DNA of 64,000 bases, taken from the NCBI RefSeq assembly GCF_040681875.1, contig NZ_JBFAZP010000001.1, positions 124,001 through 188,000 on the forward strand, in the 5' to 3' direction. How positions within the stretch are numbered: position 1 is the stretch's first letter; each line of letters opens with the position of its first letter. A program made the position numbers and the translations under genes. The notes under the pieces were generated by a model that had not been told where the DNA came from, ran no database searches, and worked only from the letters and a program-made list of their open reading frames with translations. Shown here one piece after another: positions 38,697-46,860 of the stretch. This stretch comes from Longispora sp040681875. Lineage in GTDB: Bacteria > Actinomycetota > Actinomycetes > Mycobacteriales > Micromonosporaceae.

Positions 38697-39758
38697 GTGG
38701 CACATCCGCGCCTGCGCGACGGCGTCCAGCTGCTCGTCGGCATGGACGACCTGCCGTTGGCCTACGACGGCGGCACCGGCCGCTACCACCGGCTCAGCGG
38801 CGCGGCGGTGGCCACGTTGCGGCTGCTCGACGGCACCCGGTCGACCGAGGAGGTCGCCGGGCTGCTCGCGTCCGCCCGGCGCCAGGAACCGGCCACCGCC
38901 CGGGCGGAACTCGACCTGTTCCTCGGGACACTCGACCGGGCCGGCCTGCTGCACGGTACGGCCGCGCCGGTCGCGGTTCCCCGCCGTCGTTCGCCGCTGC
39001 TGCCCCGCTTCGTCGTGACCCGTTCGCTCCCCCGACTGCTCGAACCCGTCGCCGCCCCGCTGCGGACCGGTCGGCGGGCCGCCGCCGCCATGGCGGTGCT
39101 CGCCACGGCCGGCACCGTCGGCACGGTCCTGGGCGTGGCGGGGTTCCTGGCCGCCGCCCGGCCGCCGGACTGGAGCGTCGCGTTCGGGATCGCCGCCGTG
39201 CTGCTCGTGCTCCAGGTGTGCCTGCACGAGGCCGCGCACGCGCTGGTCTGCCAGGTCCAGCGGACCCCGGTCCGGGGCGCGGGATTCGCGCTGCTGCTGT
39301 GGCTGCTGCCGGTGGCGTTCGTGGACCGCACCGACGCGTACCGGATCCGGTCCCGGAGCGGTCGGCTCGCCCTGACCCTGTCGGGGCCGCTGTGCGACGG
39401 GGTGTGCGCGGGCGTCACGGCCGCGCTGGCGCTCACCGGGCACGGCGGGGACGTCGCCGGGCACCTGCTGGTGTTCCAGACGTTCGCGCTGCTGCTCAAC
39501 GTCAACCCGTTGCTACCGGGCGACGGGTACGTGGCCGCCGAGGTCGTGTTCGGGCTCGTCGACCCGCGCGGTCGGGCCCTCGCGCTCCTGGGGCACGCGG
39601 TGCGCCGCCGGGCGTTGCCGCCGCACCTGGCGAGCCTGCCCGCCCGTACCCGTCTGGTGTTGGGGGTCTACGGGGTGGCCTGTCTCGGGTATCTGGTCCT
39701 GGTGGCCGTCGCCACGGCGAAGGCGCTGCTGTCACTCGGCGCCTGGCTGCTGACCTAG
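38697..39758 (+). CDS. PqqD-like/M50 membrane metalloprotease
   Basis: The 353-residue protein has an N-terminal PqqD-like winged-helix domain (about 1-80; RLRDGVQLLVG, YHRLSGAAVATLRLLDGTRS) and a C-terminal M50-type membrane part with HEAAH (zinc motif) in LQVCLHEAAHALVC and the third-ligand motif NVNPLLPGDGY. Several membrane helices run from about 125 to 350. GTG at 38697 follows GGAAGGAGG. It is likely to clip or escort the modified peptide through the membrane. The cluster has no obvious ABC transporter. Confidence 0.8.
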   Translation: MAHPRLRDGVQLLVGMDDLPLAYDGGTGRYHRLSGAAVATLRLLDGTRSTEEVAGLLASARRQEPATARAELDLFLGTLDRAGLLHGTAAPVAVPRRRSPLLPRFVVTRSLPRLLEPVAAPLRTGRRAAAAMAVLATAGTVGTVLGVAGFLAAARPPDWSVAFGIAAVLLVLQVCLHEAAHALVCQVQRTPVRGAGFALLLWLLPVAFVDRTDAYRIRSRSGRLALTLSGPLCDGVCAGVTAALALTGHGGDVAGHLLVFQTFALLLNVNPLLPGDGYVAAEVVFGLVDPRGRALALLGHAVRRRALPPHLASLPARTRLVLGVYGVACLGYLVLVAVATAKALLSLGAWLLT

Positions 39759-39831
39759 GCGGGTTCATCCCTTGTGGACTCCCTGGTCGACACCGGGGCC
39801 CCGTGCGCGGCACCGGTGGGTGGGCGGACCC

Positions 39832-39857
39832 AGGTGGTGGTCCGCCCGCCCGGACTG
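39832..39857. terminator. Hairpin between convergent genes
   Basis: GGGCGGACC (39832-39840) pairs with GGTCCGCCC (39849-39857) around an eight-base loop. It ends the protease gene (stop 39758) and, from the other side, the small gene ending at 39863. Confidence 0.6.
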
Positions 39858-39862
39858 CGCGT

Positions 39863-40126
39863 CTAGCCGGCGTTCTTCCCTCCCAGGTTCTTGCCCTTGT
39901 CCCGCATCGTCGTGGTCTTGTCCGCCGCCTTCTCGGCCTGCTGGCGGGCCTGGGTCGCCGTGCCCTGCTGGGCGGACGCGGCACCGTTCTGGGCCATGCC
40001 GTCGCTGAACGTCGCATGCATGTCCGTGTCGTCGTCGCGCGACATCCCAGGCGCCGGCATCCCCGGCTGTCTGTTCTGCCCGGACATGTCCGGGCGCTGC
40101 GGATCGGACCGGTTCTTCTTGCCCAT
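39863..40126 (-). CDS. Small hydrophilic Gln/Lys-rich hypothetical protein
   Basis: The 87-residue protein starts MGKKNRSDPQRPD and has no hydrophobic segment. It has a Met/Asp-rich middle and an Ala/Gln/Lys helix near the C-terminus (ATQARQQAEKAADKT). It looks like a small disordered stress-type or DNA-associated protein. ATG at 40126 follows a perfect AAGGAGG. Function unknown. Confidence 0.6.
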   Translation of the reverse strand: MGKKNRSDPQRPDMSGQNRQPGMPAPGMSRDDDTDMHATFSDGMAQNGAASAQQGTATQARQQAEKAADKTTTMRDKGKNLGGKNAG

Positions 40127-40458
40127 GTCAGCCTCCTTCGTGGCTGCCCACCACGCTAGGAGAACCGGACGGGTCCCAGCAGGCGAAAAGAGGTACATCC
40201 CCGAACCTCACCGACGGGCCCCGCCGCGCCGGACCGGCCCCGACACGCCGGTTTCCCGACACGCGCCACCACCTTCGAATCGTCGGCGGGAGCGTCGTAG
40301 TCGGGCGCTCACCAGACGTAGTCACAGGGGCCCCAAACCTCCCCCGGACGGGTGGGAACCGTGTGCGAACGGCCACGAAAACCCGCCAGGACTTGGCGAC
40401 CATCGATGTCACCCGCCAGGGTGGGCAGGCCCAGTCCCCCGACCACGGAGGGTGTCGC
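40127..40458. other. Intergenic region and long 5' leader of the M23 gene
   Basis: No gene was seen in these 332 bp. The part just before the M23 gene has repeated CCCGCCAGG blocks (around 40385 and 40412) and a G-rich box (CGGGTGGGAACC at about 40349). Such leaders of actinomycete cell-wall hydrolase genes often carry riboswitches, but I could not match it to the ydaO, cobalamin or other motif I know. The frame reaching upstream to 40363 is probably this leader, not protein. Confidence 0.35.
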
Positions 40459-41223
40459 GTGCGACATACCAACGAGACCGAAGAGCTGGATGGCCCGGGT
40501 AATGCCGCAGGTCACAGCACTCTCTTCCTGAAGATCACCACCTGGCTGCGCCGCTCGGAACTACTCCGCGTGACGCGCCGGCACTACATAGCCGCCGCCG
40601 TCCTGCTCGTCGCCGGCCTCGTCGCGGCGGTCACCTCGCTGCACCAGTCGCCCGCCGCCCCCTCGGCGGCCGCCGACAAGCCCCGGGCCGTCGCCGACCG
40701 GGCCGACCGGGCCCAGCGGGCGGCCAGCCCCGCGCCCACCACGGCGGCACCGCCCCCGGCCGCCGCGCCCGCGCCGAAGCCCGCGTGGGTCGCCCCCGTC
40801 GGCCGGTACTCGTTCACCAGCCCCTTCGGCCAGCGGTGGGGCGCCGCGCACGTCGGCGTGGACCTCGCGGCCGGCACCGGCACCCCGATCATGAGCGCCG
40901 CCGCCGGCACGGTCGTCCTCGCCACCACCTACGACTGGGGCGGCTACGGCTTCGCGGTCGTCGTCGACCACGGCGGCGGCATCCAGACCCTGTACGGCCA
41001 CAACTCGCGGGTCGATGTGACCGTGGGTCAGCACGTCGAGGCCGGGCAGACGATCGCGCTGATGGGCAGCACCGGCAACTCGACCGGTTCGCACTGCCAC
41101 TTCGAGATCCACACCGGGGGTGGCGCGGTGCTCAACGGCAACGCGATCGACCCCGAGCCGTTCATGCTCGCGCACGGCGTGAACCTGCGCACCCTGGCGC
41201 AGCCGGTGGAGCCCAGCCACTAG
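40459..41223 (+). CDS. M23 family cell-wall peptidase, membrane-anchored
   Basis: The 254-residue protein has a basic N-terminus, one membrane helix (about 43-60), an Ala/Pro linker (about 65-110) and the M23 domain. Zinc ligands are seen in GAAHVGVDLA (H..D) and GSHCHFEIHTGG (HxH). The domain is LytM-like and would cut peptidoglycan cross-links. GTG at 40459 follows GGAGGG. The long unusual leader upstream suggests regulation at the RNA level. Confidence 0.82.
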   Translation: MRHTNETEELDGPGNAAGHSTLFLKITTWLRRSELLRVTRRHYIAAAVLLVAGLVAAVTSLHQSPAAPSAAADKPRAVADRADRAQRAASPAPTTAAPPPAAAPAPKPAWVAPVGRYSFTSPFGQRWGAAHVGVDLAAGTGTPIMSAAAGTVVLATTYDWGGYGFAVVVDHGGGIQTLYGHNSRVDVTVGQHVEAGQTIALMGSTGNSTGSHCHFEIHTGGGAVLNGNAIDPEPFMLAHGVNLRTLAQPVEPSH

Positions 41224-41256
41224 CGGGTGGCTCCGGCCCGCACCCCCGGGCCGACG

Positions 41257-41390
41257 AAGGCCCGCCGCCGGTCGGGCGAAAGGCCCGCCGCTGGCCGGTG
41301 GGGGCCGATCCCGGGCTGGCGACAGACCCGCCGCTGGTCGGCATACGCCGGTCCCCCGAACCGGTGAAAGGCCCGCCCCGGACCGGTGAA
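41257..41390. repeat. Degenerate four-copy repeat, convergent gap
   Basis: Four imperfect copies of AGGCCCGCCGCTGGTCGG-like sequence lie at about 41257, 41280, 41322 and 41367, separated by 20-45 bp. They sit between the M23 gene and a terminator. Repeats like this can be scars of slippage or small palindromic units; no function is visible. Confidence 0.4.
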
Positions 41391-41408
41391 GGTCCAGGGC
41401 GGGCGCGG

Positions 41409-41452
41409 ACCACGAAGGACCCCGACTCCCCCGTGCCGGGGTCCTCCGTGGT
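41409..41452. terminator. Bidirectional hairpin terminator
   Basis: The stem has AGGACCCCG (41416-41424) with CGGGGTCCT (41437-41445), extended by ACCAC (41409-41413) and GTGGT (41448-41452) with two-base mismatches. It lies between the convergent M23 gene and the TolB-like gene. Confidence 0.75.
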
Positions 41453-41455
41453 GGT

Positions 41456-42370
41456 CTACAGGACCTGCCAGTCCGGCTGGGTGCCCCGGATCAGCGGCTG
41501 CCGGGTGCCGTCGGCGCGGACGAGCACGATCCAGTTCGCGCCGTCGCGTTTCGCCACCACGAGCAGGGCGTCGCCCGCCGGGGACGGCGCGGGCTGGGCG
41601 TCGCCGTCGTCACCCACCAGCCGGTAGTCCCCGCCGGTCGGGTTCGCCGAGTTGACCTGCACCGGCGTCCACGTCTGGCCGTCCCCGGTCTCGCGCTGGG
41701 TCGTCCACAGCACCCGGGAACCGTCGGCGGTGAAGGCCGGCGTCGTGGAGTAGCCGGGCAGGGCACCGCCGCCGCCGTGCACGCCGAGCGTGGTCTCCGC
41801 GTTCGTCGTCAGGTTCAGCACCGTCAGGCAGTCGTCGTGGATGCCGTCGCACCCCGTGCCCGGGTACGCGATCAGGGTGCCGTCCGGCGACCAGGCCACC
41901 GAGCGCGACTCCCGCAGGTTCGACGGGCCGGCGTCACGGGCCAGGGGCTCGGCCGCGGTGACCGTCGCGTTCTGGTCGAAGCCGACCCGGACCCGGTACA
42001 GGTAGCCGCCGTCGAGGAACGCCAGCCACCGGGCGTCCGGCGACCAGGCGGGACCGCTGGCGTGCCGGCCGTGCGTGACCTGCCACCGCGACACCTCGCC
42101 GTTCTCGTAGATGTTCGCCAGCCACAGGTCACCGGCGTGCACGTACGCGAGCTGGGAGGCGTCCTTCGGGGACCACCGGGGCCACGAGGACAGGCCGTCG
42201 CGGGTGACCTGGCTGGTCGTGCCGTCCTCGGCGCGGACGTGGATGTTCCCGTCCCGGGCGAAGGCGACGGCCCCGGCCGCCCCGGGCGCCACGGCGTGCG
42301 CGGGGGCCCCGACGGCGGACGCGGCCGCGCAGGCGACGGCTGCCAGGGTGATCCGGGCGAAGAACCGCAC
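41456..42370 (-). CDS. Secreted TolB-like beta-propeller protein
   Basis: The 304-residue protein has a signal peptide (about 1-28, ending APAHA) and TolB/WD-like repeats such as LSSWPRWSPKDA, SGPAWSPDARWLAF, SVAWSPDGTLIAYPG and TPAFTADGSRVLW. The WSPDG repeats form a beta propeller. No enzymatic motif. GTG at 42370 follows GGAGG. It is likely a stand-alone extracellular binding protein. Its upstream region is shared with the divergent MOSC gene. Confidence 0.75.
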   Translation of the reverse strand: MRFFARITLAAVACAAASAVGAPAHAVAPGAAGAVAFARDGNIHVRAEDGTTSQVTRDGLSSWPRWSPKDASQLAYVHAGDLWLANIYENGEVSRWQVTHGRHASGPAWSPDARWLAFLDGGYLYRVRVGFDQNATVTAAEPLARDAGPSNLRESRSVAWSPDGTLIAYPGTGCDGIHDDCLTVLNLTTNAETTLGVHGGGGALPGYSTTPAFTADGSRVLWTTQRETGDGQTWTPVQVNSANPTGGDYRLVGDDGDAQPAPSPAGDALLVVAKRDGANWIVLVRADGTRQPLIRGTQPDWQVL

Positions 42371-42520
42371 GTTTCCTCCAACATCGGTGTGACTGGGCGA
42401 AACCCACGCTAACCCACCGAAGCTGGACCGTCTCGAATGTGGGAAAACTGACCGCCCGGGTTGACAGCACCGGCCCGGCCGGGTGACGCTGGGCCCGTCA
42501 GGCGCGCCCGAGCGGGCGCG

Positions 42521-42593
42521 GCCGGGGCGGAGAGGCGCTGCGACGGACCGGGTCCGCCACGCTCGGCCCCGGTTCGGGAACAAGGGCGCCTCC
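42521..42593 (+). promoter_or_regulatory. Probable SAH riboswitch before the MOSC gene
   Basis: The core reads GGCGCUGCGACGG (42534-42546) and CCACGCUCGG (42557-42566), close to the S-adenosylhomocysteine riboswitch consensus (GCGCUGCRAC ... CCAGGCUCGG). P1 is CCGGGGC (42522-42528) with GCCCCGG (42566-42572). The P2 hairpin lies inside it, and the P4 pseudoknot would be GGCGC (42534-42538) with GCGCC (42586-42590). The SD (GGAGG, 42600-42604) follows seven bases later. A TTGACA box lies at 42461. One consensus base differs (CACGCUC for CAGGCUC). Confidence 0.65.
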
Positions 42594-42610
42594 TTCCCCG
42601 GAGGCCAACC

Positions 42611-43324
42611 ATGACTTCCCCCGTCCTCGTCGGCCGGGTGGCCGCGCTGTGGCGCCACCCCGTCAAGTCCATGGCCTCGGAGGCACTGTCCGAGGTGGAC
42701 GTGTCCTGGCACGGCCTCACCGGCGACCGCCGCTGGGCGTTCGTCCGCGACGACGTCGCCCGCAACGGTTTCCCGTGGCTCACGATCCGCCAGCGGCCCG
42801 ACCTGGTCCGGTACCGTCCGACGTTCACGGAGCCCGACCGGCCCGACTCCTCGGGTGTGACCGTGGCGACCCCGTCGGGCAAGGAGTTCGACGTGCTCGA
42901 CCCGGTGCTGGCCGCCGAGCTGGGCGTCGGGGTCCGCGCGATGAAACTGGACCGGGGCACCTTCGACGCCCTGCCGCTGTCCCTGCTCACGACCCGGACC
43001 GTCGCCGACCTCGGCACACTGGTCGACGCCGACCTGGACATCCGCCGGTTCCGGCCCAACCTCGTGGTCGAGGCCGTCGGCGACGCGGAGTTCCCCGAGG
43101 ACGCCTGGGTCGGGCGGGGCCTGCGGATCGGCGGACTGCGGATGCGCGCGGACCGGCGGGACAAGCGGTGCGCCATCGTCAACGTGGACCCGGAGACCGC
43201 CCACCGCGACCCCGGGATCCTGCGGACCGTCGCGCGCGAACGGGACCTGTGCCTCGGGGTCTACGGTTCCGTGGTGGAGCCGGGGCGGGTCGCGGTGGGC
43301 GACGCGGTCCTCCTCGACCCCTGA
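42611..43324 (+). CDS. MOSC domain protein
   Basis: The 237-residue protein has an N-terminal MOSC_N barrel (RVAALWRHPVKSMASEAL, about 5-80) and a MOSC domain (about 110-235) with the conserved Cys in DKRCAIVNVDPET. MOSC proteins move sulfur from a cysteine persulfide or bind molybdenum cofactor, as in mARC-type reductases. No reductase partner is beside it. It is preceded by a probable SAH riboswitch and followed after 80 bp by a methyltransferase gene. Confidence 0.85.
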   Translation: MTSPVLVGRVAALWRHPVKSMASEALSEVDVSWHGLTGDRRWAFVRDDVARNGFPWLTIRQRPDLVRYRPTFTEPDRPDSSGVTVATPSGKEFDVLDPVLAAELGVGVRAMKLDRGTFDALPLSLLTTRTVADLGTLVDADLDIRRFRPNLVVEAVGDAEFPEDAWVGRGLRIGGLRMRADRRDKRCAIVNVDPETAHRDPGILRTVARERDLCLGVYGSVVEPGRVAVGDAVLLDP

Positions 43325-43404
43325 CACACCCTTTTCCGGGTACTGGCGGGACGCGCCCCGAAACTCCCGTGCCCGCACGCCGGCCGGCCGATAGCGTCCC
43401 CGCC

Positions 43405-44229
43405 ATGGACACTCCCGCCCCGTTCGACCTGGCCGAGTTCTACGACGCGTACCCGCGGGTCGAGGAGGAGTTCCAGGCCGACCTCGACGAGAGCCTCGAC
43501 CCCAGCGGCCCCGAGCTGCTCTACGACCTGGTCGCGGACCTGGGACTACCGGCCCGCGCCGATGTCCTCGACGTCGGCTGCGGCGAGGGCGGACACTCGC
43601 TCCGGCTGGCGGACCGGTTCGGCTGCACCGTGCGCGGCTTCGACCCCGTGGCCCGCCACGTGGAACTGGCCCGCGCGGAGCTCGCCGGCGCCCGGCCCGA
43701 ACTGCGGGACCAGGTCTCCTTCGCCCCGGGCTCCGCCGGCTCACTCCCGGTGCCGGACGCGTCGGCCGACCTCGTCTGGTGCCGCGACGTCCTCGTCCAC
43801 GTGACCGACCTCGACGCGGCGTACGCCGAGTTCCGCCGCGTCCTGCGGGACACCGGCCGGGTACTCGTCTACCAGATGTTCGGCACCGCCCGCCTGGAAC
43901 CGCGCGAGGCGGGCTGGCTGTTCGGGACCATGGGCGTCGTCCCGTCGAGCGCCGACCCGGGCCGGACGGAGAGTGCCATCGCGTCGGCCGGCCTGCGGAT
44001 CGACACGTGCCGGGAACTGGGCACCGAGTGGGGCGAGTTCGCCGAGGAGCGGACCGGCAACGGCGGCCGGCAACTCCTGCACGCCGCCCGGCTCCTGCGC
44101 GAACCCGGACGCTACGCCGGGCGGTACGGGCAGGGCGCCTACGACATCATGCTGGGCGACTGCCTGTGGCACGTGTACCGCATGATCGGCAAGCTGAGCC
44201 CCCGGGTGTACGTGCTGTCCGTCGCCTGA
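43405..44229 (+). CDS. SAM-dependent methyltransferase
   Basis: The 274-residue protein has motif I DVLDVGCGEGGHSLRLA, the acidic partner GFDPVARHVELA, and LVWCRDVLVHVTDLD as motif II region. It is a class I methyltransferase of the ubiE/COQ5-like type with substrate unknown. It lies 80 bp downstream of the MOSC gene; if the two are cotranscribed, an SAH switch would sense the product of this enzyme. There is no strong SD just before the ATG at 43405. Confidence 0.82.
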   Translation: MDTPAPFDLAEFYDAYPRVEEEFQADLDESLDPSGPELLYDLVADLGLPARADVLDVGCGEGGHSLRLADRFGCTVRGFDPVARHVELARAELAGARPELRDQVSFAPGSAGSLPVPDASADLVWCRDVLVHVTDLDAAYAEFRRVLRDTGRVLVYQMFGTARLEPREAGWLFGTMGVVPSSADPGRTESAIASAGLRIDTCRELGTEWGEFAEERTGNGGRQLLHAARLLREPGRYAGRYGQGAYDIMLGDCLWHVYRMIGKLSPRVYVLSVA

Positions 44230-44569
44230 ATCGACGGGTGCCCGGCCGTTGTCCACCGCCTGACCTGTGGGCCGTGCAGCGTTGGGCCGGCGGTGGGGTG
44301 GTGGCTGTCAGGCAGTGGGGTGGAGTGGCGGCCGTCCGGCAGTGGGATGGGGTGGCGGCCGTCCGGCAGTGGGGTGGCGGTGCGGTGGCCGCCGTCCGGC
44401 AGTGGGGTGGCGGTGGGCTGGCGGCCGTCCGGCGGCGGGCTGTGGGCCGTTCGGCGGGTGGGTGCGCGGGGCCCGTCGCCGTGGGACGGGTGGTGTGGGC
44501 TGTTGTGGACCGCCGAACGGCCGGTGTAGGTTGGCGCGCAATATCAACACCAGGGCAGGGACCATCCCC
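44230..44569. other. Gap with G-rich repeats, no gene seen
   Basis: This 340-bp gap separates the methyltransferase and the histone-like gene. Most of it is low-complexity G-rich plus-strand sequence with a tandem repeat (44313-44440). The final 60 bp before ATG 44570 hold an AT-rich patch (CAATATCAAC) that may be the promoter of the next gene. Open frames here reflect the repeat only. Confidence 0.5.
44313..44440. repeat. G-rich tandem repeat
   Basis: Four copies start with CAGTGGG at 44313, 44340, 44367 and 44400, each ending in GCCGTCCGG. Unit length is 27 to 33 bp; the changes are in the number of GGTGG blocks. The plus strand has many short G runs and could fold as G-quadruplexes upstream of the histone-like gene. 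Confidence 0.65.
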
Positions 44570-45718
<1,149 letters not shown>

Positions 45719-45994
45719 CGAAGGATCCGCCCGTCCGGAGCCGGGAATGCGGTCGACCTGGTGCGGGGAGGAGCCCGAAGGGGTCATCGCGAACGCGACG
45801 AGCAAGTCACGCTGCTAGCGGGCAGACGAGGACCGGTCCTGCCAGTCCTCGGTCGAGATCCGACCATAGAAGGCGAACCGCAGCCCAACGAGGTTGTCGA
45901 CAGACCTGCATCGGGTCCTTTGGCGCCCTCGCCTGTTGGGTTGGCGGATCACCAGCCCAGCGGGCACGCCAGCAGGGCCTCCGATTATGGTGCT

Positions 45995-46255
45995 CTAGCT
46001 TCCTCGGACCTCCAGTTCATCGGACATGGTCCAGGCGGTGCCTCCGTCAACTTCCACCTTGACGTAGCGTCCGATGGTGTTGACATTGATCTGGCGGTAG
46101 GTCTTCGACTGGACCTTCAGCCCGATCGCCGGGGCGTCGATGGTGCTGGTCAGCGGACTCCCGTCGGCGGACGCATACCCCTCGCGCTTCAGACGACAAA
46201 ATCGATGCCATGTTTGGAAAGTAGATGTGAATCCCGTGGTCAGACTACGTATCAT
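45995..46255 (-). pseudogene. C-terminal remnant of an F5/8-type (discoidin) domain gene
   Basis: The 3' half of this frame (about 46185 down to 45995) has normal codon bias and a discoidin-like ending: TYRQINVNTIGRYVKVEV and GGTAWTMSDELEVRGS, resembling the last strands of sugar-binding F5/8 domains. The 5' part (toward 46255) has lower G+C, no such pattern, and overlaps the start of the opposite lipoprotein gene. The N-terminal part of the domain and any upstream enzyme are absent. I read it as the end of a broken secreted-enzyme gene. Confidence 0.45.
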
Positions 46256-46646
46256 TCTGGTTCTCGCATCGACCTGCGGACTGGCGGGATGCGGTCCGAC
46301 CGAGCTTCCAGCGCTCGATACGCGGCTCGCCGGAACTCACTCCGTGGTCGCGTCACAGATTGTCAAGCACGTCGGCGACGATTCTCCGAAGAAGATCGGA
46401 CCGATCTCTGAGAGGAGTCGCCCCCTTGTGCTGCTGGGAACGTGCCTCGGCGGCGGCGCACTGACCGCAAAAGGCATTGACGACAAGGGAAACGTCACGG
46501 TGACAACGACGCTCCGGTGCGACGGCACGATACCCCCAGGGATGATGCTCAACAGTCAGCCCCATGGGGTGTCTTCCTACCGGGTTGTCCCTGTACTCCA
46601 GGGTAAGGTGACGGCCTGGGCGATGGCCATCGTCGAAGCCAACTGA
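46227..46646 (+). CDS. Predicted lipoprotein, low-GC insert
   Basis: The 139-residue protein has a signal sequence with lipobox LAGC (in STCGLAGCGP), so it should be lipid-anchored. The mature part is beta-rich with two cysteines (LLGTCLGGG, TLRCDGTIPPG) that could pair. Codon choice is clearly less GC-biased than its neighbours (ATT, CTA, GTT). GTG at 46227 follows GGAAAG; GTG at 46236 is an alternative. A strong terminator follows eight bases after the stop. Function unknown. Confidence 0.65.
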   Translation: MNPVVRLRIILVLASTCGLAGCGPTELPALDTRLAGTHSVVASQIVKHVGDDSPKKIGPISERSRPLVLLGTCLGGGALTAKGIDDKGNVTVTTTLRCDGTIPPGMMLNSQPHGVSSYRVVPVLQGKVTAWAMAIVEAN

Positions 46647-46653
46647 GATAGGT

Positions 46654-46689
46654 CAGGGTGTCGTCGCGACGCATTGCGGCGACACCCTG
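46654..46689 (+). terminator. Hairpin terminator after lipoprotein gene
   Basis: CAGGGTGTCG (46654-46663) pairs with CGACACCCTG (46680-46689), with an inner CGC/GCG pair of three bases and an eight-base loop. It begins eight bp after the stop at 46646. Confidence 0.8.
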
Positions 46690-46860
46690 TTCCCGCCACC
46701 CAACCGCCGATCGACCGTCGAGGAGCTGATCCGGGATCTGGGCGCGTGCGCAACCAACGACACGCCCGGTAACGAGGGCATGCCCGAGGCTGTGGGCACC
46801 GGCTTCCGGCGGGCCACGACCGGCGCCCGGCGGGCAGGTCACCGCCGTTCGGGGTACCCG

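Noticed and set aside
40300..40458. c-di-AMP (ydaO) or cobalamin riboswitch before the M23 gene
   Set aside because: The conserved cores of both motifs could not be found, so no riboswitch name was given.
40309..40515. Minus-strand frame across the M23 leader with a repeat resembling a small secreted protein
   Set aside because: The frame overlaps the leader and start of the M23 gene, and its composition follows the repeats there.
42461..42490. Promoter with TTGACA for the MOSC gene
   Set aside because: The -35 is perfect but the -10 candidates at 17-18 bases are poor, so it is only mentioned in the riboswitch entry.
45719..45994. Possible gene between the histone-like gene and the discoidin-like remnant
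   Set aside because: Frames here do not show protein-like sequence or a start with a ribosome binding site.
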